64,000 bases of DNA from Montifringilla adamsi (GCA_017590115.1 JAGGNK010007060.1:273338-337337), one strand, 5' to 3'. Positions 1-12,475 are shown, counted from the stretch's first letter. Program-made: numbers and translations. Notes: generated from the sequence alone by a model not told the origin.

Positions 1-68
1 GTTCCCTGTCCATGACATGGGGCTGGATGAGCTCGGGGATCCCTCCAACCCAAACCATTCCATGTTTT
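1..68 (+). mobile_element. CR1 tail cut by the window start
   Basis: CATGGGGCTGGATGAGCTCG and CCCTCCAACCCAAACCATTC are the last part of a sense CR1. Confidence 0.75.
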
Positions 69-1504
69 CCTGTTGAGGGAACAGCTCTAATGCACGAGCA
101 GGCAGAGGGAGACTGGCAGAAGCTGCAGAGCCTCCACAGGCACACCTTTGGTTCCTGTGTCCCATCCTCTGGCCACAACTCAATTAAATCCCAATCACTG
201 GCTCGTTAACCCTCCAGTGTGAGCAGACACTCCAGCAAACAGGGAACAGCAATAAAAGCAGAAGCCTGTAAGAGTGAAAATTAGTAAAATCAAAGTAATT
301 AGCAAAGGGAAGAGAAAATTCCAGGTAGGTGTGGTAGCTGTCCTTTAGGAGTCAGAGCAAGAAAACTGTGAAAAACAGATGTGCTCTTCCTCCAGGATGG
401 CAGGATGGGAAGAGGTGACACGGGGAATGCCAAAATGATTGATGGCTTTTTCTCCTCACTCCTCAGCAAGGAGAATGAACAATGGTCCATTGAGTAACCA
501 CGAAGAACAGAGAGAACAGAGCAGAACATTTCAGCAAGTTGGGGTTTTTCCAGTCAGCCAGACCTGGCAGAATCCAGCTGAGAGGACATGGGGGACTGGC
601 TGAATCCTAGAGGAATCCACAAGGAATCCCTTCCCACACCTGGAAAAAGGAAGAGCAGGGACAGGTGCTGCAGTCACCTGAGTGAAAAAAAAAACAGCTT
701 GGGGAATGTCAGAGGAGAAAACAGCCCCACTTGAATTCCTGGAAATTTCTGGAAACAAATAATGAAACAAAGTTTTCTTTTGTGCATGGGAAATAATGAA
801 ATGATAAGTGGAGGCCAAGAATGATTTGCCAGGAACAAATCCTGCCCAGCCAGGCTCATTTCCTCCCCTGACAAGTAGCAGCTCTTATGGACAATAGATA
901 TTGCATATCTTGACTGGAGCGAGGCTTTCAGCACAGCCTCCGCTGAGGGAACTAAAATGAAACCATTGTAAGGTGGACTCAGCTGTTTGAAACATCAAAA
1001 ACCCTCCAAGAGGAATTGGTGTTGGTGTGGAAAAATGATGGAAAGCATTTTTGCAGATGCCCTGCCCGGGGTTTGGGCCATTCCCTGTTTGCCTTGTGTT
1101 TTGGAGGATGAAGGATTGAGTGGAAAGTTCTCTCAGGATTAACATCTTGATCCTTGAAGAAATGGTGTAAAAACAGCAGGACTCAGTGCAAATGTAAACT
1201 CAGTTTTAGATAAGAATAAACCCCCAGTAAAAGGAGCCAACAAGGCAAAAAACCTGGACAAAAACTTGTGGGGATTTTGGAAGAGCTTAAGTTCCCTGGA
1301 AATCAAAAACAGTGTGGAAAAGCAAGGATTGTCCTGAAATGTCTAAACAGGCTGGTTGGGATGTGTGGGATAATTCATGCACTCCCACTCAGCCCTGGGA
1401 AGGCCTGAAAGTGAAAAATGAATTATTCCCTCTGGTCACTGAACTGGAGAAACCCCAGCATGGTCTCCAACTTCCTCACGAGGCCAATTAGGGAAAGTCC
1501 TGAG
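69..1504. other. Intergenic DNA without a recognised gene
   Basis: Unique-looking, moderately AT-rich sequence. No exon, array or repeat family is recognised. Confidence 0.4.
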
Positions 1505-1900
1505 AGCACAAAAAGGTGCTGAAAGTCTGTAAAAAAACTGACCCTGGAGGGAAATCTCAAAGATCTGGGTTTGGTTGTTTTAATCTAGAGAAAATAGGAC
1601 AGAGAAGAAACATGATAAGAGTCTTCAAATATGTAACAGGTAGAAGGCAGCAGGAAACTCTCAATGCTTGGAGGGGAGCAGGGAGCTTCAACAATATCCA
1701 GAATTACAGTTTCTGCTGGATTTAAGGGAAAACTTCCCACTTAGGGAGTTAAGAAAGCCTTGGAGGGGATTGAGGGCATTAAATGCAGCTGGAAAAAGTA
1801 CCACAGATTATTGGTGTGTTGGGGAAGCCCCGAGGGAAGAAGTTTTGAGGCAAATGTACCTAGAAAGCTGCAGAAATGGATTTGAAAGGCTCAGGTGACA
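1505..1900 (+). mobile_element. Old CR1-like fragment
   Basis: AAACATGATAAGAGTCTTCA, TTTAAGGGAAAACTTCCCAC and GGAAGCCCCGAGGGAAGA echo the CR1 body at low similarity. Confidence 0.4.
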
Positions 1901-2080
1901 TCTGGAGCTGGAGACATCCCAAGGGTGCTGTCCATGGATGAAGCATCTCTCAGCTCCCAGGAAGTTCTTTCCAGCAACCTCAAAACAGGAAAAAAAAAAT
2001 AGAAAAATCAGCTCTAAGATGCAAACATTGAAAGGTTTCTAAGTCCCAGATAATTTCTTGAGGTCTCTTTGTGCCTTCAG

Positions 2081-2143
2081 TGACTGCAGACACAGACAGC
2101 GCCAGAATGGCTGAATTTCTGCTTCAGTGGTTTCTTGCCGCAG
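2081..2143 (+). other. Candidate exon of an unknown transcript
   Basis: TCTTTGTGCCTTCAG precedes and GCAG|GTGAGA follows a 63-nt segment. One frame is open and in phase (VTADTDSARMAEFLLQWFLA). No family is recognised. Confidence 0.22.
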
Positions 2144-2424
2144 GTGAGAAAAGGGATGTTAAGCTGTGTTGGTGTCTTCTCCAAAAATATATAAATAAAG
2201 ATAGAGAAATAAATCAATCAATCAAGGCAGGCTGCATCCTGTGCATTTCTGGCAAGAGCAGCCTGCAATCCCATCACCTGGGAGACAACCAGGGACTGGC
2301 ACTGCTGCTCTGCCAGGGAACGAGAGGTTTTGTCAGGAACCTGAGGGATGGCTTTGGTTGGATCCCTCTGCAGACATTTAGGAGCCAAGGCAAGGAAATG
2401 AGAAGCAGCAGAGGTACAAAGAGC

Positions 2425-2605
2425 AGGGAAGGGGCTGAGGGAGCTGGGAAGGGGCTGAGCCTGGAGCAAAGGAGGCTCAGGGGGCCCTTGTGGCTCTGCA
2501 CAAGTCCCTGCCAGGAGGGGACAGCCGGGGGGGTCGGGCTCTGCTCCAGGGAACAGGGACAGGAGCAGAGGGAACGGCCTCAGGCTGTGGGGATTCTCTA
2601 ATTCT
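2425..2605 (+). mobile_element. CR1 LINE fragment
   Basis: GGGGCTGAGCCTGGAGCAAA, GGAGGCTCAGGGGGCCCTTG and GGAACGGCCTCAGGCTGTGG follow the CR1 sense body. Confidence 0.75.
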
Positions 2606-2906
2606 GGGAAATTGGCTGAGTTGCCACTTCAGCTCCTTCCAGAGGGTTCTGAGGTCGTGCTGAGCAATCCTCCCCGTGCTGGGGATGTGATAATGGAATT
2701 CCGTGCAATTAAAATGACGCCTCCCCCCAGAAGCCTCTCTCTGCTTTTCCAGATGTTTGTCCTCTTCTCTGGGCAGCAATTTGCTGCTAATAAATTGTGT
2801 TGTGCAAATAGAATATCGTTAATCAGCTGATCCAATTCAATCAAGTTTAAACCCACATTTTCACTGAGGAATCCCTAACCCAGATTAATTTAGAAAGTGA
2901 GGGAGT

Positions 2907-3548
2907 TTGATCCCTTCACCCTTAGAAATCACACATGCAAAAGCCATGTTGCTGTTCATAGTGCTGATATCCAGCAGAAATGCTCAGAATCTGGGAAATA
3001 CATGGGAAAAGCAAAAAAATAATAAAGAAAAATTATTTCTCTTGTGTTCCAGCGGAGCCCACCTGTCCTCTACCTCCCTGATCATGATGGCTTTTCCCAA
3101 ATTCCAATTTATTGAAGTGGTGAATGTTCAGCCAGGCTCTGTGTCTCCTTTTTTTTACAAAGACAATTTCTGCACCAGGTTTTCCTGGACATTCATTCCT
3201 TTTTCCATTCAAAAATTCTTTTCACATTTAAAAAGTGTGTCTGGGCAGAAAATGCAGATTTCAGGCATTTCTTCAGCATTTTCAGGTATTGGAAAATCCA
3301 TCTGGGGTTGTGACTTTGCTCCAGCTCTCACGGAGCTGCTGCCCACCTGCACGTCCCTCTGTGCTCCAGGCACAGCGAGCCTGGTGCTTCCAGGAGTTCA
3401 TTCCCTGTGCAAGACTTCTGATGGAACAGGAAATGTTTGGATTTCCATTTGGAGAACAATTCCATTTAAAGATTCTGTGATCCAGAACACACTCAAGGGG
3501 TTTTGTCCAAGAAATCCCCAGGAAAGAGAACAAACAAAAAAAACCTAA
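2907..3548 (+). other. 213-codon open frame in non-repeat DNA, coding status unknown
   Basis: An AT-moderate stretch stays open for 213 codons (MIPSPLEITHAKAM to NPQEREQTKKT) with mixed composition. I recognise no domain and see no repeat. It may be chance. Confidence 0.2.
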
Positions 3549-3597
3549 AGAAACCTCTGTAGGTCAGTGTAGAGATGTTGGAAATAATAAATGAGAA

Positions 3598-3725
3598 ATC
3601 CTGGAAACACAAAGTTGGAAGAGACCTTCAGGATCATCCAGTCCACCCAGCACCACCCACCTGGAGAAGAGCTACAGATCCCACATCATTGATTCCAGAA
3701 GATTCAGGAATTCTCTCTTGGAATG
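3598..3725 (-). mobile_element. CR1 LINE 3' fragment
   Basis: CACAAAGTTGGAAGAGACCT and GATCATCCAGTCCACCCAGC follow the CR1 antisense tail. Confidence 0.75.
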
Positions 3726-4716
3726 ACACAAATTGGATTCATCAAGCACCTCCTTTGTTGCTGCCAGGTAGAGAAAAATCATCCTGGGTGCAACAAAAGG
3801 CCTTGCTGTTACTCTTGGTTTCTTTATTACATGGTGACAATATAAAATTTAAAATTTCAAGTGTCAAACAGGATCCCATGTTTTTCCCCAAGTCAGTGGG
3901 CAGAGCTCACTGGAGTCACACTCCAAAGGAATTTAGTCCTTGCAACAAAATATTAAGGAAACTGGTCCAGTGTGAATAATTTCCAATCTTTTGGATAATC
4001 CCCTTATTCCTGCACATTCAACCTGCAGCAGACACCACAGAATATCATCAGAAGCCTCAAACTCAGTTTGTGCTGGTGATTAATGCAGGTGTTAATTCCT
4101 CCAATTAACATTTGTGCAAAGATACTCTGCTTTCCAAAGATCAGGAGCTCACAGGTGTTGGATGTCACTGGTATCATTGACCTGGGGCATTAAATCACCT
4201 GGGAATTCGGGAGGCTTGAAGAATTTAATCACAGTTTTTCTCAAACTATTATGAAATTTCTGGTAATTTGTGTTCCTGCCTGGATGGGAATTCAGTAGTA
4301 AAATATCTTTTTGATACCTTTTGAAACCAAAAGTTATCTTTTGATATCTTTTTGCTTCAACCCCCTCACCCAGCCAGGCTTCCAAACTGAAAGGAAATGC
4401 CAGGAGATTTTGCTGAACCCCCCCAGATGTGAAAGGTTTGGGGGTTTTGGGGTTCAGGACTGAGGTCAGAGCTCACCAGGGGCTGCAGCTCATCCAGAAG
4501 GGCATCACCAACCTCAGTGCCCTGATGGCACCTGAGCTTTTCCAGGAATCTGCAGGAAGTTTCCTCAGGGCAGTGCAGGAAACAGCTCTGGCTCATCTGG
4601 AACAGGGAGGAAGCTCCAGCTCAGCGAGGAGTTTTTATTCACTGGGAAGTAACAAAGGAAAGACCTTGGAGGAAAACTCCAGGCAGGAAAATCTGAGTGG
4701 GTAAAAATCAACATCA

Positions 4717-4915
4717 GGGAATCACAGAACAATTTGGGTTGGGAGGATCTTAAATCCCACCCAGTGCCACCCTGCCATGGCAGGGACACCTTCCCCTGTG
4801 CCAGGCTGCTCCAGCCCCAGTGTCCAGCCTGGCCTTGGGCACTGCCAGGGATCCAGGGGCAGCCCCAGCTGCTCTGGGCACCCTGTGCCAGGGCCAGAGG
4901 CTCAGCTCTTCCTGC
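4717..4915 (-). mobile_element. CR1 LINE 3' tail
   Basis: GGAATCACAGAACAATTTGG, GGTTGGGAGGATCTTAAATC and the CCATGG palindrome to CACCCTGTGCCAGGGCC. Confidence 0.92.
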
Positions 4916-4992
4916 CACACTTAAAAACTCCAAAACCTCTCTCAGGATCTCAACCTCAAAAAAAAACAAACCCAAAATTATACAGTCAACAT

Positions 4993-5335
4993 GGGAGAGC
5001 TCAGAGCCCCTGGCAGGGCCTGAAGGGGCTCCAGGAGAGCTGCAGAGGGACTGGGGACAAGGCCTGAAGGGACAGGACACAGGGAATGGCTTCAAAGTAG
5101 GATTTGATGAGAGATTGGGAATGAGGAATTGTTCCCTGGCAGGGTGGGAAGACTCTGGGATGGAATTCCCAGAGCAGCTGGGGCTACCCCTGGATCCCTG
5201 GCAGTGCCCAAGGCCAGGCTGGACACTGGGGCTGGAGCAGCCTGGCACAGGGGAAGGTGTCCCTGCCATGGCAGGGGTGGCACTGGGTGGAATTTAATGT
5301 CCTTCCAACCCATACCATTCCATGACTGTAAAATT
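4993..5335 (+). mobile_element. CR1 LINE 3' part
   Basis: GGGAGAGCTCAGAGCCCCTG to CTTCCAACCCATACCATTCC. It lies about 80 bp from an antisense copy, forming an inverted pair. Confidence 0.92.
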
Positions 5336-5689
5336 CCCACAGATGAAAACAATTGCCAGCATCATTTCTTATTGACACCAACCCATGTCCAGAACCTCTC
5401 ACTTCTTAACTTCCAAGAAAATCAGGATTCCCTTTCCATTTGCAGCCCTGCTGGCCCTGCTGTGCCATTTCACACCCAATTTCCCAGCCCAGCAGGCCTG
5501 GCAGGAGCAGGGGGTGCTGAGCCTGGCTTACCAAGAGAAGCGAGTCAGGGCAGGCCCAGCCTGGCAGCAAAGCCCAGCTCTGCCAGGCGTGTCCTTGTGC
5601 GTCCCTGTGTCCCAACACTCCCACTCCACTGCCCAGCAAGGGACAATGGCAGGGGACTGTCCCTCAGCAGGCACAGGCTGGGGTTTTTG

Positions 5690-5750
5690 GGGTGTCTGTG
5701 CAGGGCAGGATGATCCTGAGGGTCCCTTGCAGGATATTCTTGCTGCTGTA
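5690..5750 (+). mobile_element. Short CR1 tail
   Basis: GGATGATCCTGAGGGTCCCT followed by TGCAGGATATTCTTG. Confidence 0.6.
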
Positions 5751-5765
5751 ATTCCCTTTATGAGG

Positions 5766-7034
5766 TACCACAATGATCCTCAGCAGTGCATCCTGTTAAA
5801 GTACAGATTTTCCTGACTTGTTTCACTGGCTACAATGTCTGGAAAACATCCAACCAATTTTTTTTAGTGGAAGCTGATCCACCTGACACTGGCACTTGCA
5901 ATGAGTGCAGGGCAATTATGGTCTGAATTCTACCAAAAGTGAGGTGAAGCAGAACAGAACTCTGTGTGTTGTACCAGCAAAATGTGGGGATTTATCTCCC
6001 AAATTTTAGATTAGGTAAAACACAGAACAATTCCTGCAGCAAATACATCTGGAAAACAACCTGTGGAAAATACAGCAACAGTTGCAGGGCAGCAGGAAGT
6101 CAAGAGCCCCTTGCAGAGATGGTGTGAGTGCTGATACACCAAAAAAAAGGAGAATATTTTAGTAATTCCCATGTCGAAATGAGATACAAAAAATGAAACA
6201 ATGACCTGTGGCGTTGCTTTATGGGATGTGGAGCCCTCTGCGTTGTGTAATAAGAGGTTCCAAGGCTGCCAGGCAGAACAACTCGTGCTTTTCTCAGCAC
6301 AAGAACTCAGGGAGTAGCAGCAACTCCTTCGCCGCCTTTGGGGCAGCGGAATCTGCCCAGTTCCCTCCCTGTCCCAAACTGGAGGATCCCACGCAATCAG
6401 CAATTCCCAGCACCACTTCTTTTGCTGATGCCTCCCTGGGGTGCCCCGTTCCCCATTTCTCAGGGCAATCCCAGAGAAAACAGAAGGTCCCAACGCCTCC
6501 CTCCTGCTCCTGGGGCAGCAAAGCCCAGAACTGACCCCTGACAACGCTGCAGCAGCTGGCAACGCTGGCACCTTTCCCTTGGCACCACCAGCCCCTGTAA
6601 AACGAGCCCAGGGAGCCCACACCTTGTCTCCTCACCTGTTTAGGAGCAGCCACACCAAACCCCCGGGCAGGGGACAAGACGGGCAGCAGTGCCACAATCC
6701 CCTCTCAGGATTTGCCATCTTTGCTGCCCCAGCCCCTCACCCCAAGCCCTGCCAGGTGCTCACACGGGGGGTGGTGACACATTCCCCCATGGCTGGCTCC
6801 TGGCACAGGGATGCAGGAGAGTCAGGGGATGCGAGTGCCAGCCGTGTCGGGCTGGCAGCATTTCCATGGCGATGGCGCCGTTTGTCTGCAGCTCTGCCCG
6901 TGCCGGGAGCTCCGGGAGAGGGAGCGACACAAACCCAGAGCCGTGGTGGGGGTGACCTGGGGCTGCAGCCCGTGGGGGGATCTATGCCATCATCCCCAGG
7001 CAGGTGTGGGCACACGAGTGTGTAACACACAGGG
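5766..7034. other. Intergenic DNA without a recognised gene
   Basis: Moderate to high GC from 6.2 kb onward, with some CpGs near 6.85 kb. No exon or repeat family is recognised. Confidence 0.35.
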
Positions 7035-7412
7035 AGAGCTCTTGGAGAGGCCACCAAGATGGGGAAGGGTCTGGAGGAGCCAAACAAGGGCAGCTGAGGG
7101 ACCTTGGAGTGTCCCAGGGAGACCCACCAGGGGATGCAGCTCCTCCTGAGAGCCAGCGCCCATCTCTGCTCCTGGGACCTGGCTGGAGCTGGGCCTGCAG
7201 GGATTTAGGTTGGATTTTAGGGGAAGGTTCTTCCCCAGAGGCTGCTGGCACTGCCCAGGCTGCCCAGGGAATGGGCACGGCCCCGAGGCTGCCAGAGCTC
7301 CAGGAGCCTTTGGCCAGCGCTGCCAGGGATGCCCAGGCTGGGATTTTGGGGGTCTGGGCAGGACCAGGGGTGGGATTGATGATCCTGTGGGTCCCTTGCA
7401 GGAGGGACCATT
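7035..7412 (+). mobile_element. CR1 LINE 3' part, third variant
   Basis: TTGGAGAGGCCACCAAGATG, ATTTAGGTTGGATTTTAGGG, TGCCCAGGGAATGGGCACGG and GATGATCCTGTGGGTCCCTT. Confidence 0.88.
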
Positions 7413-7495
7413 TTATAGATTTCAATGTATTAAAGATAAATAGTTAGTTCCATTGGGAGCTAATGTCTCTCCCCTGCCCCAAATCCTTATTTCCT
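7413..7495 (+). repeat. Dispersed repeat of unknown family (copy 1)
   Basis: CCATTGGGAGCTAATGTCTC and TCCCCTGCCCCAAATCCTTA. It lies directly after a CR1 tail, whereas the 10.2-kb copy does not. Confidence 0.7.
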
Positions 7496-7499
7496 CAAG

Positions 7500-9225
7500 A
7501 TATTCCATGATCCTGTGTTCCTGGAGGAGCTCTGGGCATTATTTAATTTTCAGGACCAATCAATGCTGGCACTGCAGGCAGGGATGGGTGGAATGAGCAG
7601 AGGGTGAAGGAGCAGCACAGGCCAGGAGCCACCACAGCTTTGGTGGCAGAGTCAGCGTCACCTGTGGGACTGCAGCACCGCTGGAATTTTGGGTTTTGGT
7701 GGCTTTAACTGGGGTGGAGCCGCATTCCACCTGCTGCAAGGTGTGGGCAGGATGCTGCAGGTGAGTGTGGGCTGGGGATGAGCACACGATGCAACAGCAA
7801 CGAAGAAAACAAATCAGAATTTCATTTCCTACAAGAAGCAGCAGCTCTGCCCTGTTTGGGGATGGGCTCTGACAGTCATACTGGAAAATTGCCCTTAGAA
7901 ACCCACAGGAAGCAACAAAGGCCCTTTAGCAGAAGGGGAAGATAAAATTTGCCTTTTTCAACATCCATGCCTGGGCTTGTCACATGAAATCTGAGCACTG
8001 ACCAGTGTGAAAATGCCAAAGAAACTGGAATGCTTGAAGTTTGCTTTCTATCCTGTCTTTCTTTAAAGAAAAAGAAAAAAAAAAAAACAACAAAAAGGCT
8101 TTTACCACTTTGTAGCCCTACCAAAATAAATAATTAACAATAATGAAATTGTTCCATATCACATAAAAAACGGCCCCAGGCCTCACTTTTTGGTGGATGA
8201 TTTATATCTATCGTTTCCTTTGGCAGGGAGAGAAACAGCTCTGGCTCTATCTCGAGATAAAATTATAAACACAAATATCACACAGCAAAGGGCACTCCAA
8301 GTTTTGAAGTCCTGCAAGGCCCAATCCCAGTTTTGTTTTTTTTCCATAATGTCACCTCACACAGGGGAAACTGTTCCAGTTTCAGCAGATTCCCTTTGAT
8401 TTCTCGAATTTAGTGGGCAACACACAATGGCTGAAGCCTGGGAGAATCCAAACTGGAGATTTTTATGTTGTGTCACATCCAAAGATCCCTCCACAGGTGA
8501 TCCTGGAACAACCCACCTCTCCAGAAAATACTGTTTTCTCCAGAAAATATTGTTTTATCTTTGTCACCAGCCCAGCTCCAGCTGTTCTCCCCCCGGGAGA
8601 GCGATCCATGAGATTTTTGCTCTCCAGCTGCCCTTCCACACCACAAATCCCTTTTGTGCAGGACCCAGGAATGGGAGAAGGAGGACCAATATCTGCAATT
8701 ATGTAACTTGGCACCACCTGCCCTGAGAGTGGCATTTGGGAACGAGGAGAAAGCGAAAACCCCTTTGTTCAGTGGAATTTTCCTCCATGTATTTGTTGGA
8801 TGTGCAGTTCTTGGAGATGAGCTGGAAAAGAGGCAACAAAATCTGACAGCCCTGGAGGGCAAAGGGATCCTGGGCTGGAGCAGGGCAAGAGAGGAGGTCT
8901 TGCCCTGCTCAGGTGAGAGCCCACCTGCAGAGCTGTCCCAGCCCTGGGGCCCAGCACAGGGAATCAGGGAACTGCTGGAGGAGCCCAGAGGAGACACGGA
9001 TCTCCCACCCAAACCAGTCTGGGATTCTGTGCTCTGCCACCTGGGAGAGGGGAGACAGCTGAAGCCCAGGGATGGACAAGCAGATGGAAAAGCAGGGTTA
9101 AAGAATGGAACTTCTTCCTCTTCCCTGTTTGCTGAACTTATTGTGGTCCTGGGAGGAGGAACCTTTCTCTGGCAGAGCCCTTAGGGGCCATTTCCATCCC
9201 AAACTTCTAAAGTTTAATGGCATTT
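7500..9225. other. Intergenic DNA without a recognised gene
   Basis: Unique-looking sequence with an A tract near 8080. I see no exon. Confidence 0.4.
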
Positions 9226-9402
9226 TCATAGAATCATGAATCCCAGACCCATTTGGGTTGAAAGGGACTTGAAAGTTCATCTCATCCCACCCCTGCCATG
9301 GCAGGGACACCTTCCCCTGTGCCAGGCTGCTCCAGCCCCAGTGTCCAGCCTGGCCTTGGGCACTGCCAGCGATCCAGGGGCAGCCCCAGCTGCTCTGGGC
9401 AG
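9226..9402 (-). mobile_element. CR1 LINE 3' tail
   Basis: TCATAGAATCATGAATCCCA, TTTGGGTTGAAAGGGACTTG and the CCATGG palindrome. Confidence 0.92.
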
Positions 9403-10194
9403 CACCAGCTCCTCATTCCCAGCACTTCTTTGCCCACCCCAAAGCAGCTGCTGGAAGGAAAAAGGGCTGTGGAAGGGGAAATGGAAGAGGCTGCTGAGTT
9501 CCGTGAGGGCTTTTGAACAAACAAGTAAATGTGATAATGGGAGAAAATGAGAGGCTTTTCCTGGCTGGATATGGATGAGAGGTTTCAGAGGGAGAAATCC
9601 TGCTCTCAGGATACACTCACAGTATTTTCATAAGGATTTGTCCTTCAGAGGTGGATTATACAACTTTTCTTATTACAGGAATGGGAAGATTAAAGACCCC
9701 AAATGCTCTGTGCTTTGGAGTTGCTGTAATAAATGTGCCAAGAATCTGGAGAGGTTTCCAAAATGCATTTTAATCCATAGTAGGCTGGAAGTTGTGCACT
9801 GTAAGCAATTTTCATTGTTAGATGGAAGTAAATATAAATTACTGGAGAATCTGAAAATCCTGTTCCACCCAGCAGCTCACAGAGCATTTCAATCCTGTGT
9901 ACACAGGCATTTGGAAGGGAGGAAGGCAAAAAAGCTGTGACAAACCACCACTTAATGACACATTTGCCAAATGGAGCTGGTGGTTTGCATGCACAAAAGC
10001 TCTTCCTGCACCTCCTGAAGTGCACAAACAGCTTTCCTCTATGCAAAGCACCTCTGCAGGATGTCCACACCTCTATCCAGGATGGTGCAAGGGCAGGGAG
10101 AGATGGAAAATTCAGATTTGCAATTGTAGAGGCCAAGCTGGGGTCCCTTTCAAAGTTAGTTTTCAGCTCCTCATTTAAATACATATTTTATATT

Positions 10195-10275
10195 TATATT
10201 TTTATAGCTTTAAATATATTAAAGAGAAGCCATTGGGAGCTAATCTCTCTCCCCTGCCCCAAATCCTTATTCCAG
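10195..10275 (+). repeat. Dispersed repeat of unknown family (copy 2)
   Basis: CCATTGGGAGCTAATCTCTC and TCCCCTGCCCCAAATCCTTA with a related AT-rich left part. Partner at 7413-7495. Confidence 0.7.
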
Positions 10276-10407
10276 GCTCTCCCAAGTGTGTTAGATGTGA
10301 AAGGCCTGAGCAGGGAGCGTTATCAGAGTGGCTGCAGTGCCCAGGGGATGAGTCACGGAGCAGATTCCCATTGCTGCCTGTGGACAGAGCACTTGGAACA
10401 CAAAAGG

Positions 10408-10443
10408 CTGGGAGGAGGAGGAGGAGGAGGAGGAGGAGGAGGG
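10408..10443 (+). repeat. (GGA)n microsatellite
   Basis: Eleven or so GGA triplets. Confidence 0.95.
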
Positions 10444-10797
10444 AAAGCACTGCAGCAGCCCCCAGCTCCTGGGAGGCTGGAGGTGGAGCTGGCGGGTGAG
10501 AACTGCAGGAATTGTTTCCATCACATGGTTAATGACTCAGCAGCGTCAGCCCAAAATATTTATTTATATTTTTTTTTCTCCTCTCCACCAGCTCGTCCAT
10601 GGAAAGGAATGGGGGCACTGGGAGAGGGGAGGGAGGCTGGGGCTCTGCTGGCTGAGCATCACACGCATTTTCCACTCTGGATCTGCCATCTCCAGGGCTG
10701 GAACACCTGGGAGGCAACACCCCCAGAGACATTCCAGCTGGATTCGGTGCCCAGAGCTGCCTGGAGTTTTGGGCACCTCGACATAAAATAGATTAAA

Positions 10798-10975
10798 ATT
10801 AAGACCTTGGAGAGTGTCCAAAGGAGGGACATGGGGATGGGAAAGGGTCTGGTTTGGACAGCACTCCCAGGGATGCACAGGGGGCATTGTTGGGGTCTGT
10901 GCAGGGCCAGGCTTGGATCAGGGATCCCTCTGGGTCCTTCCAGCTCAAGAGAATCCAGGATTCTAAGCTTGGATC
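10798..10975 (+). mobile_element. CR1 LINE fragment with internal deletion
   Basis: CTTGGAGAGTGTCCAAAGGA and GGGATGGGAAAGGGTCTGG come from the CR1 body. GGGATCCCTCTGGGTCCTTC is its tail. Confidence 0.75.
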
Positions 10976-11884
10976 AAGGCCTGCCGTCAATAAATGCACC
11001 TTTCTCTTCCCCAGCACGAGGAATTGAACCCCCAGGAGCTGTCCTGGGGTGCAGCTGGAACCCCAGCAGTGAGGAGGTGCAAATCCAGCCCTGGGCACGC
11101 TGTCCCTGCACTCCCAAACTGCCTCTCCCAGCCCTGGGGGCAGCCAGGAGGGGAGGAATGGCCGGGAGGGAGAGGGAGGAAGCCTCATCCTCTCAGGCCA
11201 CGCTGAGGCTGCTGCTGAGCTGGCTCTGTTCCTCCTGCTCCCAGAGCAAGAAGTGAGAGGATTTGCAGTTTTGTTTTAAGCCTAGCTTAAGCACACCCAG
11301 GGCGAGGACACACATCTGACACCAGAAATGCCCCACTGGCTGGTTTTTAGGTGCCAAGAGCTGCCTCAGAGCACAGGCTGCTCCCAGCAGGACCTCGCGG
11401 GGAGGAGCAGAGCCTGGCTGGGCCCTGAGGCTGCAGGAAGGGTCACCACTTCTCACTCAGCATCTCCACCATCTGTGCTGCCCTGCCCTCTTTCTCAGGG
11501 GGCAGCCAACGCCACAGTCCAGCTCTTAATTTAGACCCCAAATGTTATTTATGAGTTCATCATCCCAGATGGACTCAGTCCCAGGAATCTCTGCTATCAA
11601 AGATTCGTTAAATTCTCTGTTTTACAAATTACAGTTTTACAAATTGAGATTAATCAATGCCTCCCCTTGCTGCCTGTTTGTGTTCCCTATTCCCTGCTTG
11701 TAGGCAGGTGCTCCACAGCTCAGGTGCACACCCAAGGAGTTGGAAGAACCCCTTTGAACTCACAGCCAGGCTGGTATGAAGTAAGAAAATGTAAATTTGC
11801 TGAAGTTTGCCACTTCCAGTCACCTTGCCTATCAAACAGAAACATCCCAGAGAGACTAAAACCACGATCAGCCCAATGATCTGA

Positions 11885-11998
11885 CATAATCCCAGAATCT
11901 GCAGGGTGGGAAGAGCCCTTCAGGCTCAGCCAGTCCCACCCCAGCACCACCAGCATCACCCCAAACCCTGTCCCTAAATGCCACTTCCCTGGTGAGGG
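11885..11998 (-). mobile_element. CR1 LINE 3' fragment
   Basis: CATAATCCCAGAATCTGCAG, GGGTGGGAAGAGCCCTTCAG and CAGCATCACCCCAAACCCTG. Confidence 0.85.
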
Positions 11999-12167
11999 GT
12001 ATTGATATTTGCAGTGATTTCCAAGAAGAAAAGTGAGAAGTTTCAGGAGCAGCAGCCACTCTGCAGCCCTTCAAGCAGAGCCCACTCCAGCCTGGCTTTC
12101 TGCTGGGCGGGGGACACTCTGAGGACTCCTTTGGTCCAAAATTGAAATCCCAGGTATCTCAGATAAC

Positions 12168-12475
12168 CATGGAATGGTTTGGGTTGGGAGGGACCTCACA
12201 GCCCATCCAGTGCCACCCCTGCCCTGGCAGGGACACCTTCCCCTGTGCCAGGCTGCTCCAGCCCCAGTGTCCAGCCTGGCCTTGGGCACGGCCAGGGATC
12301 CAGGGGCAGCCCCAGCTGCTCTGGGCACCCTGTGCCAGGGCCTGCCCACCCTGCCAGGGAACAATTCCTCATTGCCCAGATCCCATCCAGCCCTGCCCTC
12401 TGGCACTGGCAGCCATTCCCTGGCTCCTGACCCTCCAGGATTTGAGGTGAGTTTGAGCTGCTCAGGAATCTCTGG
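12168..12475 (-). mobile_element. CR1 LINE 3' part
   Basis: CATGGAATGGTTTGGGTTGG to CAGCCATTCCCTGGCTCCTG. Young GC-rich subfamily. Confidence 0.92.

Noticed and set aside
9937..10791. 284-codon plus frame with a poly-Gly run
   Set aside because: It crosses the (GGA)n tract and shows no recognisable motif before or after it.
11028..11042. tRNA B-box-like GAATTGAACC on the minus strand
   Set aside because: No A box or cloverleaf could be assembled around it.
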